DNA of 64,000 bases from Stichopus chloronotus (taxonomy: Eukaryota; Echinodermata; Holothuroidea; Aspidochirotida; Stichopodidae), in NCBI GenBank assembly GCA_021234535.1, contig CM037840.1:13657415-13721414 (forward strand), given 5' to 3'. The notes under the pieces are model-generated. The model made no database searches, was not told the origin of the DNA, and was given only the letters and a program-made list of their open reading frames with translations. This document shows positions 25,069-63,945 of this stretch, piece by piece. Both the position numbers and the translations under genes were made by a program. Each line of letters begins with the position of its first letter. The stretch's first letter is position 1.

Positions 25069-28000
25069 GTTGATATCTCCAAATAACACTTCTTAATTAT
25101 TTGTCCCCATGAATCCAGAAATTAAATAATGTCTCCAGTGAAGCGGTGTCTTAAATGTGGTTTCAATATATTTATTTAAGGGCAAATGAACGTATTGGCT
25201 AAGGATGGGGCTATTTTGGAATACATGGCGGTGCCGTGCTTTCGACGATACAAAGCGTTGTTGTCGATCAGTGGCACGACTGCCATATCTTGGTGTGTGG
25301 ACTATTGAGATATAACTTTTTGTACTGCAAAGGTACAAGTACAGCTGTTTCAATGATTTCATTCGACGCTTATTCTCTCTCTCTCAATAAAAAAAATCAA
25401 TTTCTTTGTTAATTAGACAGGCTTTAATGTTCATAATGATGTATAAAAGAATTATGTGCAAACAACTATAGTTATAGACTTCCTTTTCTTCAATAGTTTG
25501 GAGATCACAGTTTTGTGAAGTCATCGTAATTCCAAGAAGCATGCCTACCAAATAATTTATTTATGTATAATAAAGTACTAACTTATACCACACCAGTGTT
25601 TTACTTAAGTTCTTTACCTTGCTAAAACTTAATGATATTATCAAGGTGAATATTGCGATTTTTACATACCGTTCCTTGAACAAACTCTTACCTTCAAGTT
25701 TTTTTTTCTCATTTTCTATCCGTAATTACCTAGTTCATAGTTATCGCACACGTATCGCACATCCACTTGAGACGAACATTCAGTGGAAATGACAAACAAA
25801 ATGTATTACATGCTGGATAGTGGTCATTATTGTATGGGCTCGTCAATGTCAAAAGTTACCATTGTTATTAGATTTGGGTTGAAACGAAATGACAGTACCA
25901 TTTCGTTTTTCCTTTTTGGCAACTAAAATTGTCAATTCGTGGAAAGCCTGCAAATCAAATAGACTTTTCTGTTCAATGTTATATTGCATTATGTCACAAT
26001 TTTACATTTGCCACATTAAGAGGACCTTCACCATCGAACTAGTGAATCTTATGAAATGAAACGACTCATGAGCAATTCCAAAAAAAATGGAAAGAGCATT
26101 TAAAAGGGACTTGTTAATATCTCACGTAACGTCAGTCTCCTTTACTCATTGCACGTACTCTTGATGTGCTGCCATTCAATGTTATCGTGCAGCAAAGCGC
26201 TATATATATATATATACACACATACACCCAACTTTGTTTTCCATTCATGCCGAGGACCTTATTGTCCTTTCTTTTGTTTTTCTTCCTCAACCCTACCCTT
26301 AACAATAGACTGCCTATTGTTAATCTTGAGACGACCGTAGAAATCTATTGAATTTTCTACGGAGGACCTAAAATATATTGTTTCGGTCCTCGATCCAACC
26401 CGAAAACAAGGGCACACACACACACACGGTCTAACGGTGTTTCATTGCTACTTGTAAATGAGATATTAATTGAGTATAGGATAAAAAGAAAGACAAGGTA
26501 TACCTATCTGCATTGTTTGGAAATTACAATTTCTTCCAACATGTTCAGGAATTAACATGACCCAGAGTCTTAGTTTTACATCGTATCACAATAAACAACA
26601 AAGACATTACTTGGCAAGTTAAGGGCTTTTGATAATTCATATCAACGTTGCCATTGTCTTTATAGCACGGTGCACTTTGCAAACGTCAGAAAAAACTAAC
26701 TGCTGGAGAATATTAAGTCAGTTTTTGTTGCAAATATTGATACAGCGCCCTCTCGTATCAGTTCATGTATCAGTTCTTTAGCCCCCCCCCCCCCCACCCT
26801 TTTAATCGGGTCTTTCGTGAAAAGGATACCAACCTTCAAAGCAGGTGTTGGTATGTGCCGCTTCCGCTGAAGTTCTTACAGCAACAAATGCAGCCAGATG
26901 GTGCATGAGTAATATACCTCCATCGTGAGGGGGAGTTCGATACAAATGTTTTTATTCCCATGGCTACCAACTGTTAAAGTAATTACGTCTGAAAAAAAAA
27001 AAACAACAGAAGTTTATGTTTGATCTTAACTGTTTCTTTATTTTGAAGTGTACACGAGAGGTTGCTCATGGACAGAATACGTAATTCAGTGATCGAAAAT
27101 GACAGTAACTACTTTGATAAGAAAACAAAAACGGCATAAAATTGGTAAAAACAGAAATCACATCTGACAATTAAAGGTTCTTACAATAAGGGAATGCATA
27201 ATGAACATGCTACTTTACAGGTCTCACTGGTGCATCGCTCCTTGATCGCTGTCGGGAATTGTGATATCTGGTGAAACGAAGTACTGCATTTACAAGCAAC
27301 CTACAAAAAGATCCTCTCATTGCGGTGTCAGTAATCAGTTGTATGAACTATCTGAAATATTCATAACTTGTTTACCTTACCTTGTTCAAAAAAGTGCATG
27401 GCCAAGTCCAATGTGAACTGTCAACCACTACATTATCGTATTTTAAACTTTCGTCGCTATGTTAGGAGAATGTAAAATTATATAGCAGAATAAACCATGT
27501 GAAATCTATTTATTGTTCAGCATTGTCTGAATGGTGTGATTAAAAGACACAGGAAACTTTGGGACCTGAAGTTTCGATGTTTTTACTTTCTGCCTACGCG
27601 TGCAATCGATTTAATAGGTAAAGGATTTTGCAATGCGTTGCTTCACCTACGATTAATGGTAAATTGTTGACGCTATAAACGTTACACTTGATCTTCGTTA
27701 CCTCATTTTCGTAACTTATAGTTCCTTATACAAAGAAGTTGTTCAGCTTTTCCAGACCACTAGACAGACTGCTAGTTCATAGTCTTTAAAACTTTCTTAC
27801 CTGCATCTTTTCTTTCCCTTCTCTTTGCGTAGCTGTCCTTTTCTTGAATGTAACTTAAACTACTGTAAGATTGTCCTGCTGCGAAGTCATATAATAAAAG
27901 ACTGAAGGAAAGTTATCTGGAAATGAATGATTCAAAGATTTGCTTTAATGAAGGAAATAGGAAAGATACCAAGTCTAGATACAGGGGTCCAAGCGGTTCG

Positions 28001-30130
28001 GACTACCCTCACTATTCATTAGCAAAAGATTTTCTTTCAGAGAGAAACTGCGACAATCATCAGACGTAGTAGCCCGCTGAAATGGTGAATAATGATCAGA
28101 GACCTAAACGAAAAGCTCCGCAAGATTTTGCTTAATTTGTAGCCTCTTCCAAAACACCCCATATCTCTGTGATGTCAGTCATTTCTCGGCTGCTTATCAG
28201 GAACGTCTACGTCTACCTTAATATTTGTTTGAGTGATGCGACGGTACTATAATCCGCTAGTTATCCAGGGAGTTTCTTTTAAGCTTTTACCAGCCACTTT
28301 CCAAAGATTATTTGCTTGCTTTGAAAGGAAAACATTTCCAAGTAAGCTGAACTAGCCATGTTAGTGGGGTAAACATAACTCAATTGAGATGCATTTTCCG
28401 AAAACGGTGAAGGGCTATCTGCAGTGAAAAGTGCATGCATTTTCAGACAAAATTTTAAGACTCTCTCGAAAAAAAAAACAAGAGAGTGTGGCTAAATAAG
28501 TTTCCCTATAATATTCGTGACATTGCTCTCTTCATTTACAGTGTTACCCAAGTGACAGAAATACAAGTCAATTTTAACAACCGCAGCTGGAGCAGAAGTT
28601 ACAATAGACAAATCGGTGTCTATTTCACTTTAAAGTTACTGTATAATATGGCGACCGGATCAAATAACGCAATGTCACTTTTTTTGTCTTCAGTTTGCTG
28701 ACGTCTTTGGACCGATTATACCGGTCTGTTGTTTCAATAGAATGCAAACATCCGAGTTATAGCCATATGTTCTGAAAGGGCATTTTTTTATTTTATTTTT
28801 TTTTTATTGTCGCTCCCCAATTAGTCATCCAGTCGACATCTTCGGTGACGAGCTCATGATTTCCAATTATTCTCTTTCAGTAATGTCGTTCACTTGAGGA
28901 CTGAAGAAAGTCTCATCCAAGAATCCCAGGCCGTAGGATCCAAAGGGGGGGGGGGGGGAGTGGGACCATCCCCAAAGGTGGACCAAAAGATGTTGTTTCC
29001 CCGAATAATTAAGGAATAAACTGTATTTAGTTGACGGAAATTACACAATTGGACACTTTTGCTGCACCCAAACAGGCATCGGGCTGCGTGGCCGGAGGCA
29101 GGGAAGTAATGAACTTCAGTATCAGGTTTTTGAGGGGAGTCTGACATATATTACTATATTTCGTAGATTGATGCTTTTTTTCTTCATTAAGTGAGAAATT
29201 GCAGATATGATGTCTCTTTTTCAAGGCCGGTTTCATGCAGCTTGGGAGTGCCTCTTGCAGCCATCTGCGGGTAGAGGCAGGGGCTGTAAAGCCTGTGCGC
29301 TTTCCCCGCTCAGCTTGAATACCACTGAATGCGCCCTTGTTATGTTGAACCCGACCTCGCCCACTTTGGGAAAAAAAATCCTAAATCTGTCAATGGATAC
29401 CAATATGATACGATCTTTGACACGAAGAAAGGTGACAGGCATCTGGCAATGTTCACTTGGGGCGAGAAACAGCAGATAAATATGAACAAAAAAAGACAAA
29501 GGCAGGTAGCAGAATTTCAGACGACGTGCTGGCACTTGATGATGGTGCAGATAGATACCTGAAATACCTATGAAATGAATTAGAAGATACTAAAAATTTA
29601 TTTATTTTTTTCAATTTCCTTCTGATATGTACACCTTACAAAAGCAATACCGTCCTTCCCTATCGGATTATTCTCCTTCGGTGGGAGGAGCCAAACTGGT
29701 GTCCCATGTCCGAAAGCCCTCAGTTGTGATTTTGTGGAATTAAGCTGTACAATTATGAAGTTATGTTCTTCCCAAGATTTCCTTTTTCCTGGGTATAAAT
29801 TTCGATAAGCAACATATTGGGACACCTTTAAGTTGAGTTATGGCCCCCGTTGGCACTCCCCCACCCCTTCTTTGATCTGTCAGTGCCCCCATAATTTCAG
29901 CAAAAGTGCCACCAAGATTCGTCTTATCGATAGGGATATACACCAGGAAGAGAATGAAACGTCCTCTACATTAAGTAACCTATTATATCGAGAAAAGGTT
30001 ATACAGAGAAAAGGTTGAACGTATGGCCAAGCGCACTGAGTCAATACGTTTTGTTTGTTAAGTTTCTCGTTCGTTTCTAGAGGTAGGTAATGATACGTGA
30101 CATACCTGATAAGAAAAAAATCAGAGACAT
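25069..30130. other. Long non-coding spacer
   Basis: About 5 kb with no supported exon. It contains paired hairpins at 26301-26362, a CA microsatellite near 26412-26426, poly-C at 26782-26795 and poly-G at 28945-28958. Several overlapping open frames of 60-100 codons around 28.9-30.0 kb lie on both strands. None has a recognisable domain or convincing splice sites. Confidence 0.5.
26301..26362. repeat. Two adjacent short hairpins
   Basis: AACAATAG/CTATTGTT (26301-26321) and CCGTAGAAA/TTTCTACGG (26335-26362) are perfect stems separated by 13 bases. They may be the relic of a small inverted-repeat element. Confidence 0.5.
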
Positions 30131-30133
30131 AAC

Positions 30134-30217
30134 GAAAGGTTAGTATAGTCTTCAGCGACACACGGAAAGGTTTGTAGAGTCTTCAGCGACACACGGAAAG
30201 TTTAGTAGAGTCTTCAC
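30134..30217. repeat. Tandem repeat, about 32 bp x 2.6
   Basis: The unit contains GAAAGGTTxGTAGAGT then CTTCAGCGACACACG and occurs nearly three times in a row with few differences. Confidence 0.75.
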
Positions 30218-30438
30218 ATTTGTTAAAATGAATGATGTCATTGGATTCTACCTGTTTCCACTTGTTTGCATATTCATACAGTAGCTGTCATACATGAAAA
30301 TTTGGTTGTTAAAGACCCCTGCAAGTAAATAATTAAACTTGATCGGTTCGTATTGTGTTGTGCGGGGCTTGTTGGTTCTTGCGTAATGAACAGAAAATGT
30401 AGGGAGTCTTTGGAGAGATTTTGGCAAATTTATGTCAA

Positions 30439-31000
30439 ATGAAAATTTCCAGCAAATTTTCAGCATATCTTGAGAAGTATTTGAGCATTTAATGCAAAAT
30501 TTGGCAAAAAAATTGCCTGAGAATGAAATATTCAAGGTATATCACTTTCGTAGTAAAGAGAGTGAAATATGCTGATTTTTGAGAAAAAAGTCAATTTTGC
30601 CCCAGAATTTGTATTTCCAGCATATCTTGAGAACTATTAGACCTATTAACTTAAATTTTTGTAAGTACTTACCTGAGAACACATTGTTCAATATAATATA
30701 ACTGTAATGATAAATACAGTGAATTTTGCTTGATTTTGGAGGGAAAAAAGCCAATTTTGTCCCCAAATTGGTATTTCCAGCATATTTTGAGATGTATTTG
30801 AGCATTTAATGCAAAATTTTGCAAGGACTTACTTGAGAATGTAATATTCAAGGTATATCACTTTTGTCAAGCAAGTGAAATTTGCTGATTTTTTAGAAAA
30901 AGAGCCAATTTTGCCCCAAAATTTGTATTTCCACCATATCGTGAGAGCTAATTAAGCATTATACGCAAAATTTTGCAAGGCCGTTCCTATGAACACAATA
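30439..31000. repeat. Tandem repeat, about 157 bp x 3.6
   Basis: The marker CAGCATATCT (or close variants) recurs at 30461, 30618, 30778 and 30932, giving spacings of 157, 160 and 154 bases. Each unit also carries TTTGAGCATTTAATGCAAAA, CTGAGAATG, TTCAAGGTATATCACTTT and GCCAATTTTG. The spacing is close to a nucleosome repeat, but the array is short. All open frames across it are by-products of the repeat. Confidence 0.85.
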
Positions 31001-33230
31001 ATGAAGATACAATATATTACTCTTATAATAAACTGGTGAAATTGTATGATTGTTTGGTAACAAACTTAGAGCCAGCATCTGGGTCAATAGACACCACCTT
31101 TTTAACGTTAGCGAAAACATCTTTAGCAGAACTGGCCCCTGTGGATAATGTCTTTTATGAGAACATTATTTTTAAGTCAAACAATAATTTTAGCAGAACC
31201 AGGTCCTGCACAGGTAAATAGGAGACTTATGTGCAAATACCCATTGAGGGATGCTCTTATATCCTGCCTCTAACTCTAACCACTAAGTCTAACCTACATG
31301 GAATAACCCAATGTTATAATTGTGTTATGTAGCGTAATATGCCCAGATACTTTTGAGCCATTACTTGTCGTTACTTGAGCCTAGTAGCACCATGGTATAA
31401 CCTTAAGTTTGCTACCTTACAGTAGATATCAGTATTGAGATGCTTACCACCATTTTATGCTTTAAGAATGTTTGCCACTCACTACAACCAGTTCCCCCGA
31501 ACTAGGTCTCTGTGAGATGTGTTTGCAGTAAACTATTACAAATCCCTGTGTGCATGCCCTGTATTTAAATCAATGCATGTTGGCGATGAGATACGCAACT
31601 CCGTGGATTGCCCTCTTGTTTTTTATTTTCATTTCTCTCCCTGTATCACTCACATCATTTTAACAATAGTAAATAGCTTGTTCAAATTTCAAGGTGAAAA
31701 TATATGAAAAGAAAATGTAAACGCCTTTTCCTTCAATTAAAAATGATGTATAGTTGAAGCAAACGAAACAAAGGAAATAAAAATCTCTCCCATTCATGAC
31801 TTTTTCATATTACGAAACATAATATGCCTGTAGAAAAAAGGAAATCTTTCAAAACCATATAAGCAATCGAAAGTCGTGTGTTAAAATCTTCTCAAGTTTA
31901 GATTTCCAACTGAAATATCTTACCAAAATGAAAACTAAATTTATCTCCCGACCAACATTTCTTCCAAGCAGTATTAGTCGAACTATTTAAATTTACCACT
32001 TGAATACCTGTATAGCTTAAGAGAGTGTATAGATTATGCTAGAATTTACTTCAGGGAGAACAGCCGTATAAAAAATGCTCTATTGATTATGTGTACTCAT
32101 GGCAAAAGTCGCATGCCTCAACTTTTATCGTATACGAATATTTATTCGCTGGTATTATTCTGTGTAATATACTATACTGACACCACTTTAGCCTATAGCA
32201 TCATTAAAATATTAAAGGAAGATGCCCCAATAATAAGGCCAATCTGCTTCGTTTGTACTGAAAATTTGGCACCGTGTAGCGTAAGCTTTGTCGTCATAGT
32301 TTGCCTCTTGAATTTATAGGATGTAAATTGTTCTTTGAGTTAAAGGCGCCGCATGCAGTTTAATAACTGCTGATAAGGAAAGAGAGGGCCCAGAATTCTA
32401 CCACTACAAAGTTCATTCGAAACCGATTTTATTGAATTAGCAATGCGGTAGTATCGCAGTAAGTTAGAAGAAATTGTGGTATTTCGAGATAAAGATACTA
32501 CAGGATAAGTTGCCGTCCCCAATGCTAACATCTAAAATGAAATCGACACCTTTGTGATATCACTGCTGATAGTACGCTGGAGAATTATTAATTTTGACTA
32601 AACTATTATTCTAAATTGACGATTGGATAAATGTCTATACTGTTACTCTTAAGGAGGAATTTGCGTCCTAGGAAACCGTACCTGGTTTCGAAATGGTTCC
32701 ACCAAAGCGTTCGAAATATTCAAGCTAATCAGTTCCTAATGGAAGTCACCATGGCTATGGAAAGAATCAATAATCACACCAAACATATGCAGACATAAGA
32801 GAAAATATCACACATTTTACAGTGCTTTCGATCAAAACTAGTCATATAACGCGAGTAGATGAACAATTCTTAAAAACCTGCATAATGTTTCCGTAGTTAA
32901 TTAGCTGGGAGCTTCATGTAATCGCTACATTGCTATCTTACATAGATTGCATAGAATACCAGAAAGACGTACAGAAAACGTTAGAATAACCACGTATGTG
33001 CAGCTTGCACAACTAAACGTTTGAGACTTATATACCCGTGCATGTGTTTTCCTCGTTTAGATTCACCGACCATTTTAGTCGCACAAATTTAATAACCGCA
33101 AAACCAACACGATTTCATTTTTGTTTTATATCAAATAGATCTTTATTTGTGGTTCTCATACCATTAATTGTATAAGTGTAATGTCTATGTTGCCTAAGAA
33201 GAAATTTATGTTGATTGCAAAATGCGGAGG
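31001..33230. other. Non-coding spacer upstream of copy 4
   Basis: AT-rich, without a supported exon. It contains the second copy of the short dispersed fragment (31583-31625). Small frames such as 32083-32319 have no recognisable domain. TATATT near 33232 is a weak TATA candidate for copy 4. Confidence 0.45.
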
Positions 33231-33338
33231 TGTATATTGCTTTGAACGTTCTCACTGGTGACGAAGGTGTTGCATAAACCATTTCACGTTACCACTAACA
33301 AAATAACAGGTCTCGTGAGCCTCTCTGTTGTTCGAACC

Positions 33339-34247
33339 ATGGTCGGAGATATTCCAGAAACCCGTGGACGATGCTACGCCATCGCTTACGGTATCGTATT
33401 GGCTGCCCAGTTAAGCATGGCAAAGGAATTGATCAAATCGCTGAACGCATTTCAGATCGCATTTGTAAGATGTTTAGTTCATTTTGTCTTTATTGGGTCC
33501 TACCGTTCATGGGATGACACACGGAATTATACCGTTCACGACACCGTCTTGTACTTTCTCTGCGCCTTGACGGGTTCCCTCTCGTGGATTTCAACTTCAG
33601 CAACGTTTTACTTTATAGGAGTCGGTGACAGTACAGCGGTAGAGGTCGGTGCTACAGTGGTCTTCACGGCTATCATGGGACACTTTTACCTCTCCGAAAA
33701 CATCGACAAAGTCGATTGTGTTATTTTGATGGCAGATTTAATCGGAATAGTTTTCATCAGCAAACCAGAGTTTATGTTTGATTCTAAATCTATCTACTCT
33801 CATACTGATCAGATCTATGGGGTATCGGTAGCTATACTCTCTGCCCTGTGGGTGTCTTTTTGGCCCATCTTTGTCAAGAAACTCTCCCACAGGGGAACGT
33901 TGGACTTCATGCTTCTCAATATTTTTCACGGTATCGGAGGCGTACCCCTATGTTCAGTTCTTTCCCTCTTCTTCGGACCATGGACGATAACGTTATCTCT
34001 CGACGTGTGGATACTTCTAGCCGTGTTCGGACCAACTTGCTTGCTTCAAACTCTGTTGCAGACGGCCGCTCTGCACTCGACAGACACAAAAACGGTGGCC
34101 GTTTCGTCTACAATTTCAACTGTACTGACGTACATCTTTCAAATTATAATATTCCACGCGGACTTCGACCCCGTAATGACCATCGGGGCATTTACCATTA
34201 CTTTAACTGTTGTACTTTTGCATTTGAAACATTTGCAAGTGGAGTAA
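33339..34247 (+). CDS. SLC35G-like EamA/DMT transporter, copy 4
   Basis: Intronless, 302 residues, starting at ATG 33339 in a strong Kozak context (ACCATGG). The frame is open 27 codons upstream but has no earlier ATG. The protein begins MVGDIPETRGRCYAIAYG, almost as in copy 3. Two EamA halves and about ten helices are present, with VGDSTAVEVGATVVFTAIMG at the end of the first half and SHRGTLDFMLLNIFHGIGG in the second. To about residue 205 it is nearly the same as copy 3, including a run of about 70 identical bases (33790-33860). After that it resembles copy 2 at least as much (QTLLQTAALHSTDTKTVA against QTLMQTAALHSADAKTVA). This suggests gene conversion or unequal exchange among the copies. 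Substrate unknown. Confidence 0.9.
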   Translation: MVGDIPETRGRCYAIAYGIVLAAQLSMAKELIKSLNAFQIAFVRCLVHFVFIGSYRSWDDTRNYTVHDTVLYFLCALTGSLSWISTSATFYFIGVGDSTAVEVGATVVFTAIMGHFYLSENIDKVDCVILMADLIGIVFISKPEFMFDSKSIYSHTDQIYGVSVAILSALWVSFWPIFVKKLSHRGTLDFMLLNIFHGIGGVPLCSVLSLFFGPWTITLSLDVWILLAVFGPTCLLQTLLQTAALHSTDTKTVAVSSTISTVLTYIFQIIIFHADFDPVMTIGAFTITLTVVLLHLKHLQVE

Positions 34248-35918
34248 TCTCGGAAAGGGAGGGACTATGTCGAGTACACATAGAAGTCAAGTATATCGAT
34301 TCATTGTATCAAGTAATCACGTTTGTTGTGATTTTAAGTTCTTTTGTTTTCGTCACATCACTTCAAGCCGATCGCATGTAAGCGGGGTCAGTTTATGAAA
34401 TGTGGATGAGTGGTCCTCCGTACAATTGGAGAACAGTCCTTTTTGCTGAGATCGAGATCTGCACCACTGAAGACAAGACTTTGATCTGTTCAGACCCGGG
34501 ACAAAACACACACGGAGTCTTGTAAGAAATCATTCCTTAAGACTTGATGGACTCTTGGCTGATCATCATTTTCTGGATTCGATTTATAATTACAACAGGA
34601 GTTATAAGTTTCAGGGTGACAATTCTAACAATAATAATCGCTTGGCAAGTCAGTATCGGGCCGTGTTCCATCAAGGGAACACCAAATTCAGAGTTTGTCG
34701 CTGAGTTTCGTTTTACATGTCTTTTTCAAGTCTTGCAAACAAACATGTCATTAAAAGTAGAACCAGAAAAGTAGGAACAGAACTTGTCACTTTTTCATCA
34801 AATATTGCAATAGGCCTTCCATTGATGGGGTTCTTCTCCCGTCTTCAAATGTAAAATTTGGAACATAAACTCGACTTAAGACTTGTTAAATTCTACAGGG
34901 GTTTTGAAACCGTAGTGAACTGAGTTTCGACCTGGTCTTCCAGATTTTCCAACTGTATTATCCAAATAATTTCTATTCGGTTACAGGCCAGTATGTAGCG
35001 TTTTAAAGAGGGGGGTGTTAGATTTTACCACAAGTGTAACATTTTACCGACACTTTGACCACTATGCCTACTATGTAGGTCGAGCGGGGTCCAGATCTTG
35101 TGTGCGGGGGCTCGTCCGAACTCCTGAACCCAAGTGGATACGGGCCTGAGTTGTTGTTTTCTTCGACTATAATATTTAACTGAATTACATATAGATTTGA
35201 AGAGAGCGCAATTTGTAAGGTTTTCCTTACTAAAAGACGTGAACAGACATGCAACAATTTGTGTTTGCCTTTTTGTAATATTCTACAACGTACAACTGCA
35301 TATGCGAACTAAGCTCAATATTCTCATTATTCCATTAAAAAAAATCATTATTGGTCCATGGCAACTCTGTTGACTAAGTAGTAAAGGAAATACCAGCATG
35401 AACTTTTCGAGCTGAAACTGATGGTCATATTAGTCTACACCGAGACTATTAAAATCTGTTAATTAGTGGGTTGATGTACAGTTCTTTTTCTGTACGGTGG
35501 AAATAGCCATGCAATTTTTCAGTACCTGAAATCAGTGGACGTAAGGCCCACACGCCGCGAAGTATATCTTCAATAACTTTTTAATAACAGCAGCTTGTTG
35601 AGCTCATTGTTTAATAACAAAAATACCAACTCAAACCTCCCGTGTTTTGTCCTTCTTTAGAAAGTTGATATTTAAACTTTAGTAGTTGATATTTAAACAT
35701 TAATAAGAAAATAATCTAATCAACACCATGGTATGCTGCAGAGGTTTTGCAAAAAATCAAATTGTGATCAACTGGACCCTACCACTCATTGAAAATTGAA
35801 TTGTTCTCTTTAAAACAGTGCGAAAGCTCTCTCCCCTTCTCGATTACACAGTTTTTTTTTTTCCAATGGTCATGGCAACCAATATCATCTGCAGTGATAT
35901 GAAATACAGCACAAGAAA
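34248..35918. other. Non-coding spacer after copy 4
   Basis: No supported exon. A short hydrophobic frame from ATG 34547 could mimic a signal peptide but has no phase-1 donor. The sequence is unremarkable otherwise. Confidence 0.45.
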
Positions 35919-35922
35919 TTAA

Positions 35923-36648
35923 AGGGGAATTCCAGTCAAGAAACATGTCTTCTGACTTTTTTGAGACATTTCAAACCATTTTCATTTATATTCTTGACGT
36001 TTTGAAATGAACTTCTCATGGGCAACATCATATGTTCAAACTTCCCGCCCAAGAGAGTTCCTAACACCAAGCATGTACACGAAGGGCGCGGCCATTATGA
36101 TGTAATTGACTGTGACCTCTGAGGCTTGTGACGTAGTCGACGACCAGCTCTAATCCACGACGACCAACCTGATTTACTACATAATTCATAATTACATGGC
36201 TTATTCCCCGGTCTCTTAAAAAGTTCACTTAGTGCTTACTAAAGATTACGTTTTCTTCAACTTCAAGGTATTGTCGCACGGGCTCATGTTGCCTTTTGAT
36301 GGAAAATTCCTCTTCTTCTGTGTTTTATTGCGATCTTATCGATTACTTATTTTATCTTGCGATAGCCACATTGAATACACAGTAACTATAATAACTAATT
36401 ATGTAGGTTAATCCCGTGCATGGTTGGTCGTCGACTACGTCACAAGCCACAGAGATCACATTCAGTTACATCATAGTGGCCGCGCCCTTCATATACATGC
36501 ATAGTATTAGAAACTCTGTGGGGGGAGAAGTTCGAACATACCATGTTGCCCATTGGAAGTTTATTTCAAAACGTCAAGAATATGAATGAAAATGGTTTGA
36601 AATGGCTTAAATAAGTCAGAAGACATGTTCCTTCAATGGAATTCCCCT
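35923..36648. mobile_element. TTAA-flanked fold-back transposon, 726 bp
   Basis: The arms at about 35923-36145 and 36425-36648 are inverted copies over roughly 220 bp. Both start AGGGGAATTCCA and share AACATGTCTTCTGAC, GGGCGCGGCC and GTGACGTAGTCGACGACCA. TTAA flanks both sides (35919-35922, 36649-36652). A unique centre of about 280 bp has no ORF. TTAA targets are used by piggyBac and Kolobok; the purine-rich terminus leans towards Kolobok, but this is inference. Confidence 0.85.
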
Positions 36649-36652
36649 TTAA

Positions 36653-37606
36653 AGTATGCCAGTTCTACTACTTAAAAGTAAGTCATTTTCTGTTTTTTAA
36701 AAGTTGGAAATGCTTCACTACGGGTGCATGAAACAAGTTCATGTTTTACCCGGGGGTTCTCCAAAAGAAATTTTCAATCGGGTTCAGCTTCGCTTCGTTG
36801 CATTAGATAATGTTCCACTGCCCACTCCGATTTAAATTTTTATTTTCAAGCTTAAAATGGGTCACTATCAACCAATGTAAAAGTAGGGTCTAAAGGCATG
36901 TTCAGCACCCCCTTACTATTTGTCAACTGTTCCAAGAATAAAGGAAACAGGATGAATAATTCATTATGCTTCTTCTATCATCTTAACCAATCTGATACGC
37001 ATTACCATTTTTCATAAATTGATTTTTATTTCAATAGGCCTAATTGAGAAATTAGATGCATGAGCTCCCTATTTCAAGACCATCTGGAGGGTTTGGAAGA
37101 CCAAATCTTTTCTTAGATAGTCCTGAGGGCACTCATTCCCTTTCAATACAGTTTAATCTTTATTTTAGGTTCATGAGTGTAGGTTTCGTAAGAAAAACAA
37201 TATTTTACACCATGATTGGGCGACTAAAACGGACAAACATGATTCTTTTTAGGCAAAGGGGAGGTGTGCCGCTATCCCCGTAGACCTTTCCTCATGCCAC
37301 GTAGGCCTGTCTTTGGACTGACCCATTTGAATCTTGGCTTAAGTCTTGGCATGGCAACACCCCTTCCGTTATACCCCTCCCCATGACGACGGTCAAGAAT
37401 AGGGATGATGAGTCGATTTTGCCAACTCAATATAAAACCTGGCTGGGCCCCTGCTTGTGATCCTTAATTCTAATGGGTACATTAAAAAAAAGCCCTTAGA
37501 GTTGTCTCGTTGTCGTTGCAAACCCCTATAGGTATGTTGGAATTATTTGGACAATGCTGACAGTCACGCAATTCACTGATTGGGCTACGTTTATCTTTAT
37601 TTTCAG
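36653..37606. other. Region upstream of the first recognised LDLa exon
   Basis: No nearby signal-peptide exon could be identified. The stretch just before 37607 is a normal acceptor tract (TTTATCTTTATTTTCAG). The frame at 37056-37283 shows no domain. Confidence 0.5.
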
Positions 37607-63382
<25,776 letters not shown>

Positions 63383-63939
63383 GGTCTGTGACGTCATGAG
63401 AAGCAGCGCGTATATCTCCTCTCTCGTTTCCTTTCCAATGAATGTGCCGGGAGAGAAGGGCGCAGCATATCGGGGCCCTGAGACGAGCCATAACGTCAGA
63501 TCATTCCTAGGAAAATGTTAACTTTACTTGGCTCCTCACTTACAGTAACTGTCTTCGCACAACTTCTCTTTTTTTCACGTCCCACTGACCGTGATAAATA
63601 GAACTGTATTTATTCACTATAGATTGTAAACATCTAACGTTGGTCTAATCAGGGTGAACGAACGGGGGAAATGGATGAAGACATCACGGTTTAGGAATAC
63701 ATTCTTTTCGTGGAAGGCTCTTAACAGAGTAGATGTAACTCCCTCCCTCAACCAGCATTTCCCCATCGCTTGCTCCCAGCAGTCTGCAGGCGTCTCAACA
63801 CTTACCGTTTCTACTTATCGGCAAGTTTTTGTGGCGAAAGATTTGGTTTAACCATGGTCTAAATTTTTCAACGATTTTGTTTTATATTTTACGTTAAAGT
63901 TTACTTGTAGAAATTCAAATATCACTTTACATACACAGG
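63383..63939 (+). other. Probable 3' untranslated region of the receptor gene
   Basis: From the stop codon to the polyadenylation signal; no other gene or exon seen. The frame at 63654-63851 has no recognisable domain. Confidence 0.5.
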
Positions 63940-63945
63940 AATAAA
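63940..63945 (+). terminator. Polyadenylation signal candidate of the receptor gene
   Basis: AATAAA, 557 bases after the receptor stop codon; the only clear AATAAA downstream in the window. Confidence 0.45.

Noticed and set aside
34547..34650. Hydrophobic N terminus MDSWLIIIFWIRFIITTGVI as the receptor signal exon
   Set aside because: No phase-1 donor follows; the nearest GT sites are weak or in phase 0.
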